Assembly: GCA_002491115.1 (NCBI GenBank)
Contig: DKVI01000041.1
Coordinates: 3,485 to 23,485, forward strand
DNA from: Lachnospiraceae bacterium UBA7182
GTDB taxonomy: Bacteria > Bacillota > Clostridia > Lachnospirales > Lachnospiraceae
Length of the DNA: 20,001 bases
Reading direction: 5' to 3'
A program made the position numbers and the translations under genes. The notes beneath the pieces are model-generated. The model made no database searches. It was not told the DNA's origin and saw only the letters and a program-made list of their open reading frames with translations. Below are positions 16,598 to 20,001 of this stretch, piece after piece (position 1 is the first letter of the stretch; the number at the start of each line of letters is the position of its first letter).

Positions 16598-16602
16598 CAA
16601 CG

Positions 16603-17442
16603 ATGAAAGCTACAGTGAACAAGATCATCCCTTTCAGCAGCGTGGACGGCCCCGGAAACCGAACCGCCGTCTTTTTGCAGGGCTGCAATATTGACTGCAA
16701 ATACTGTCACAATCCGGAAACCCGCGGCCTGTGTACAGGCTGCGGCGTCTGTGTGCCGGAATGTCCTGAGGGAGCCTTATCCATGGTGCAGGGCAGCGTT
16801 CTTTATGATGCTGAAAAATGCGTGCAGTGCGACACCTGCATCCATGTCTGTCCCCATGACAGTTCTCCCAGAACACAGAAGCTGACGCCGGAAGAGACCT
16901 ATGCCCGGGTAAAAAAGCAGATTCCTTTTATCAGAGGAATCTCCGTATCCGGCGGCGAGTGTATGCTCTGGCCGGATTTTCTCACAGAACTGTTCCGTCT
17001 GGCCAGAGCCGACGGACTGACTACGCTGATCGACAGCAACGGGACCATCCCTTTTTGGGAATATCCTGCGCTGATGGAGGTGACAGACGGCGTCATGCTG
17101 GATATCAAGGCTTTTGACTGTGAGGAACACCGGGCAGTGACAGGCGCTCCCAACGACGTCGTCCTTGCCAACGCGGCTTATCTGGCAGAAAACGCAAAAC
17201 TCTACGAAGTGCGTGCGGTCATTGTCCCGGGCTTATATGATACCAGAAAGAGCATACAGGATATGGGAAGATTTCTTGCCCCGTATTTGTCCGTACACAA
17301 ATTCAGGATCAAAGTGATCGCTTACAGGCCGATGGGAGTTCGCAGGGAGTATGCAGTCTATGAAGTACCCGATCAGGCATATCTGGAAAGCCTGGCGGAT
17401 ATTTTAAAAGGGTACGGATTTGAAGAGATTATTATCATCTGA
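16603..17442 (+). CDS. yjjW: YjjW-family glycyl radical enzyme activase (radical SAM)
   Basis: This 279-residue radical SAM protein has the motif C28xxxC32xxC35 for the SAM-binding cluster. Two ferredoxin-type cysteine sets, C44/C47/C50/C54 and C73/C76/C79/C83, probably hold two further 4Fe-4S clusters, as is typical for this activase class. The SAM-contacting motif SGGE is at 116-119. Activases of this type abstract a hydrogen from the radical glycine of their partner; YjjI at 9806 is the natural partner. I chose the ATG at 16603 because AGGAG (16590-16594) lies 8 nt upstream; the GTG at 16594 overlaps that site. It starts 5 nt after the cdd stop and shares its transcript with udp, cdd and deoC, 5 kb from its enzyme. 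Confidence 0.93.
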   Translation: MKATVNKIIPFSSVDGPGNRTAVFLQGCNIDCKYCHNPETRGLCTGCGVCVPECPEGALSMVQGSVLYDAEKCVQCDTCIHVCPHDSSPRTQKLTPEETYARVKKQIPFIRGISVSGGECMLWPDFLTELFRLARADGLTTLIDSNGTIPFWEYPALMEVTDGVMLDIKAFDCEEHRAVTGAPNDVVLANAAYLAENAKLYEVRAVIVPGLYDTRKSIQDMGRFLAPYLSVHKFRIKVIAYRPMGVRREYAVYEVPDQAYLESLADILKGYGFEEIIII

Positions 17443-17448
17443 TGATAA
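17432..17448 (+). promoter_or_regulatory. Perfect 17-bp palindrome at the yjjW stop, possible operator
   Basis: TTATCATC (17432-17439) and GATGATAA (17441-17448) are perfect inverted arms around one base. The left arm encodes the terminal isoleucines of YjjW and the centre is its stop codon. It lies 27 nt before deoC. A one-base centre suits a protein-binding site better than an RNA hairpin, but AT-rich coding sequence could produce it by chance. Confidence 0.25.
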
Positions 17449-17475
17449 AAATATCATGTACAGGAGTATTATTTT

Positions 17476-18144
17476 ATGGAAGTAAAAGAAATTTTAAAAC
17501 ATGTAGACCACACTTTGTTAACACAGACTGCCACCTGGGAGGAGATCCGCCAGATCTGCGATGATGCAATCCGGTACGGTACGGCTTCAGTGTGCATCCC
17601 GCCCAGTTATGTAAAGCAGGTGAAAGCCTATGTCCGGGATCAGATGGCGGTCTGCACGGTGATCGGATTTCCCAACGGATATATGACCACGGCAGCCAAA
17701 GAGTTTGAGACGAAAGACGCGCTGCAAAACGGTGCGGACGAGATCGATATGGTCATCAATCTCGGCTGGGCAAAAGACGGAAAATTTGATCTGATTGAAG
17801 AAGAAATACGCACGCTGAAAACAGCCTGCGGGGATAAAGTTTTAAAAGTAATCATCGAAACTTGTCTTCTGACGGACGAAGAAAAGATAAAGATGTGCCG
17901 GGCAGTGACAGATGCGGGCGCCGATTATATCAAGACTTCCACAGGTTTTTCCAAAGCAGGCGCTACTTTTGAGGACATCAAACTGTTTTCCGAACATATC
18001 GGAGACGGCGTAAAGATGAAAGCGGCAGGCGGCATCTCGTCCATGGAGGACGCGGAAAAATTCCTGTCTCTGGGTGCGGACCGCCTGGGTACCAGCCGGA
18101 TTGTCAAACTGGTGAAAAATGAGCAGGGAACAGTGACTAATTAA
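17476..18144 (+). CDS. deoC: Deoxyribose-phosphate aldolase
   Basis: This 222-residue protein has the DeoC length. The catalytic residues are all visible: Asp at 91 in DEIDMVIN, the Schiff-base lysine K153 in YIKTSTGF and the activating lysine K182 in KAAGGI, matching D102, K167 and K201 of the E. coli enzyme. It cleaves 2-deoxyribose-5-phosphate to glyceraldehyde-3-phosphate and acetaldehyde in the cytosol. The ATG has CAGGAG at 17461-17466, 9 nt upstream. It is the last clear catabolic step of the cluster. A phosphopentomutase, needed to turn the 1-phosphate made by the phosphorylase into its substrate, is not in the window. Confidence 0.96.
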   Translation: MEVKEILKHVDHTLLTQTATWEEIRQICDDAIRYGTASVCIPPSYVKQVKAYVRDQMAVCTVIGFPNGYMTTAAKEFETKDALQNGADEIDMVINLGWAKDGKFDLIEEEIRTLKTACGDKVLKVIIETCLLTDEEKIKMCRAVTDAGADYIKTSTGFSKAGATFEDIKLFSEHIGDGVKMKAAGGISSMEDAEKFLSLGADRLGTSRIVKLVKNEQGTVTN

Positions 18145-18160
18145 AAATGAGGTGAATGGT

Positions 18161-18856
18161 ATGGTAGGAAGAATTTCAGGAGCAGGTTCTTATTTTATTA
18201 TGCATCCTTACAATTATATGCAGGGAAGGTCCCAGGCCCGCGGAATACAGACGCAGAGTATGCAAAGTGCCGGCGCGCAGGCTGTATCCGGCGCATCTTT
18301 ATCGGACAATGTGCCAAAATCGTCAGGCAGCGCGATCCCCAGAGGGTATCTCTCGTCGCCGGAGGATGCGTCCGCTCCGCAGCAGCTTTTTATCCCCCAG
18401 GGCGCAGATCCGGCGGAATACGCCGTGCGGATGCGTATGCAGCATATGGAAGACCCGGCTGCCCCTGCGCTTCCGGGCCAGGCAGAAGAAACACAGGGAA
18501 TCCAGGACGTTCAGAAGACCGCAGAGGACAGGAAATGCCAGACTTGTGAACAGCGCAAATACCAGGACGGCTCCGACGATATGGGTGTTTCCTTTAAAAC
18601 GCCCACCAGAATTGCTCCGGAAGCAGCCGGGGCAGCCGTCCGGGGCCACGAGCAGGAACATGTCACAAGGGAACGGGCAAAAGCCGAGCGTGAAGACCGC
18701 CGGGTTGTCAGCCAGAGCGTGACTTTACATACCGATATCTGTCCGGAATGCGGTAAAGTCTATATCTCCGGCGGCACGACGCGGACGACCACCGCCGCCA
18801 AACCCGAGCCGGTTCAGACACAGCCTGAAAAACAGTCTTTTGAAGCGGTGGCATAA
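18161..18856 (+). CDS. SprA-related putative metalloprotein with HExxH and two CxxC motifs
   Basis: This 231-residue protein resembles the SprA-related / CJM1_0395-type family (PF12118) found widely in Lachnospiraceae. The first 110 residues are low-complexity and rich in Gln, Ala and Pro. The conserved part begins with CQTCEQRKYQDGSDDMGVSF and continues to HEQEH (H163, E164, H167), a zinc metallopeptidase-like motif, then CPECGK and a Thr-rich end. I chose the ATG at 18161 because GAGGTG lies 6 nt upstream; an in-frame GTG at 18152 is part of that site. It begins 16 nt after deoC with no terminator between them, so read-through is likely. No signal peptide is visible. Protease activity is unproven; the motifs could be structural metal sites. 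Confidence 0.7.
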   Translation: MVGRISGAGSYFIMHPYNYMQGRSQARGIQTQSMQSAGAQAVSGASLSDNVPKSSGSAIPRGYLSSPEDASAPQQLFIPQGADPAEYAVRMRMQHMEDPAAPALPGQAEETQGIQDVQKTAEDRKCQTCEQRKYQDGSDDMGVSFKTPTRIAPEAAGAAVRGHEQEHVTRERAKAEREDRRVVSQSVTLHTDICPECGKVYISGGTTRTTTAAKPEPVQTQPEKQSFEAVA

Positions 18857-18881
18857 CAGAGAAATCAGAAAGGTGTAGAAG

Positions 18882-20001
18882 ATGGCGAAAACTGTTGCTA
18901 TAGGAATACAGAGTTTTGAAACGGTAAGAGAAAGACAGTGTTTTTATGTGGATAAAAGCATGTTTATCAAAGAATGGTGGGAAAGCCTGGATGATGTAAC
19001 ACTGATTGCCCGTCCAAGGCGTTTTGGAAAAACTTTGAATATGAGTATGACAGAGCAGTTCTTCTCCATAAAATATGCCGGGAAACATGAGTTGTTTGAG
19101 GGACTTGCCATCTGGGAACATGAAAAGTACAGAAAATTACAGGGAACATATCCGGTTATCAGTTTTTCTTTTGCAAATGTAAAAGAAAATACTTACCCAA
19201 AGGCCCGTTACAGAATCTGCCAGATCTTAAGAGACTTGTATGTACAGAATTATTTCCTTTTGAGTGAGGATGTGCTCACTCCGGGGGAGAAGGCATATTT
19301 TAACCGGATATCAGAGACGATGAGTGAAGAAGACGCTACGATGAGCATTCATTATCTGTCTTCTTTTTTATCCAGATACTATAACAAAAAGGTGCTGATT
19401 CTGCTGGATGAATATGATACGCCGATGCAGGAAGCATATGTAAGCGGGTACTGGGAGGAACTGGTTTCTTTTATCAGAAATCTCTTTAACGCGACCTTTA
19501 AGACGAACACCTGTCTGGAACGGGCCGTTATGACAGGCATTACGCGGGTAAGCCGGGAGTCCATTTTTTCTGACTTAAACAATCTGGAGATAGTGACAAC
19601 TACTTCAGAAAAATATGCAGACAGTTTTGGCTTTACGGAAGAAGAAGTATTTACGTCATTGGATGAATATGGCATGTCTGATAAAAAGCAGGAGGTGAAG
19701 CGTTGGTATGATGGTTTTGCTTTCGGAAATCGGACAGATATTTACAATCCCTGGTCTATTATTAACTATCTAAACAAAAGGAAACTGGATGTATACTGGG
19801 CAAATTCCAGTTCCAACAGCCTGGCGGGCAAACTGATCCGGGAAGGCGATACAGATATAAAACAAAAGATGGAATCCCTGATGCAGGGAGAGACGCTTCA
19901 GGCAGAGATAGATGAACAGATCGTATACGGCGAATTGAATACAAAAAAAGACGCTGTCTGGAGTCTCCTGCTTGCCAGCGGCTATCTGAAAGCGGTTCAG
20001 G
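18882..20001 (+). CDS. AAA-ATPase-like protein (PF09820 type), 3' partial
   Basis: The frame is open from the ATG to the window end, giving 373 residues. It begins MAKTVAIGIQSFETVRERQ, with an AAA-ATPase-like (PF09820) N-terminus: VDKSMFI, the P-loop-like RPRRFGKT at 44-51 and Walker B LILLDEYDTP with D176 and E177. WYDGFAFG and YNPWSIINYL are also typical. Full members are about 520-580 residues and usually end in a PD-(D/E)xK nuclease-like domain (PF08011), which would lie beyond the window. They occur in many copies in gut Bacteroidetes and Firmicutes, and their function is not settled. An AAAGGTG site lies 6 nt before the ATG. The gap to the previous gene is 25 nt, but no functional link is evident. 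Confidence 0.88.
   Translation, partial: MAKTVAIGIQSFETVRERQCFYVDKSMFIKEWWESLDDVTLIARPRRFGKTLNMSMTEQFFSIKYAGKHELFEGLAIWEHEKYRKLQGTYPVISFSFANVKENTYPKARYRICQILRDLYVQNYFLLSEDVLTPGEKAYFNRISETMSEEDATMSIHYLSSFLSRYYNKKVLILLDEYDTPMQEAYVSGYWEELVSFIRNLFNATFKTNTCLERAVMTGITRVSRESIFSDLNNLEIVTTTSEKYADSFGFTEEEVFTSLDEYGMSDKKQEVKRWYDGFAFGNRTDIYNPWSIINYLNKRKLDVYWANSSSNSLAGKLIREGDTDIKQKMESLMQGETLQAEIDEQIVYGELNTKKDAVWSLLLASGYLKAVQ

Noticed and set aside
16594..16602. GTG start for yjjW
   Set aside because: The GTG overlaps the AGGAG that serves the ATG at 16603, and the protein aligns with the family from the later start.

Overview
The window looks like a chromosomal segment of an anaerobic gut Firmicute, most likely a Lachnospiraceae / Clostridium cluster XIVa relative. 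The reasons are a moderate GC content, strong AGGAGG-type ribosome binding sites, a giant BspA-like surface protein with LRR_5 repeats and InlB-type beta-grasp repeats, an oxygen-sensitive glycyl radical enzyme with its activase, and a CxxC/HExxH small protein of a type common in that family. All genes I support are on the + strand.

Region 1 (1-6429) is the 3' part of a very large extracellular protein. Eleven 24-residue leucine-rich repeats are followed by a propeller-like region, CARDB-like and Big_2-like domains, three InlB/Flg_new repeats and five C-terminal beta-sandwich repeats. The start and signal peptide lie upstream of the window. A small antitoxin-like ORF (6500-6709) follows.

Region 2 (6751-8515) is a magnesium transport unit: a near-consensus sigma-70 promoter, an M-box (ykoK) Mg2+ riboswitch, an intrinsic terminator, then mgtE. 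A structured repeat sits between the terminator and the mgtE ribosome binding site.

Region 3 (8610-18144) is a nucleoside uptake and catabolism cluster. It contains a BMP-family nucleoside-binding lipoprotein, a YjjI-family glycyl radical enzyme, an ABC ATPase with two permeases (NupABC-like), uridine phosphorylase, cytidine deaminase, the YjjW activase of the glycyl radical enzyme, and deoxyribose-phosphate aldolase. The likely flow is nucleoside import, cytidine to uridine deamination, phosphorolysis to (deoxy)ribose-1-phosphate and, after a mutase not in the window, DeoC cleavage to glyceraldehyde-3-phosphate and acetaldehyde. The reaction of YjjI is unknown to me. Its placement here repeats the yjjW-yjjI-deoCABD adjacency of E. 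coli.

Region 4 (18161-20001) holds a SprA-related small putative metalloprotein and the 5' part of an AAA-ATPase-like gene that runs off the end.

The most unusual item is an intergenic repeat of about 99 nt. It has four full copies (7030, 11497, 11601, 15270), one internally deleted copy (11441) and one possible remnant (8610). All copies are in the same orientation and lie close upstream of start codons. Its outer stem differs between loci by compensating changes (AGCCC/GGGCT, ACCCC/GGGGT, GTCCC/GGGAC), which is direct evidence that the fold is conserved.
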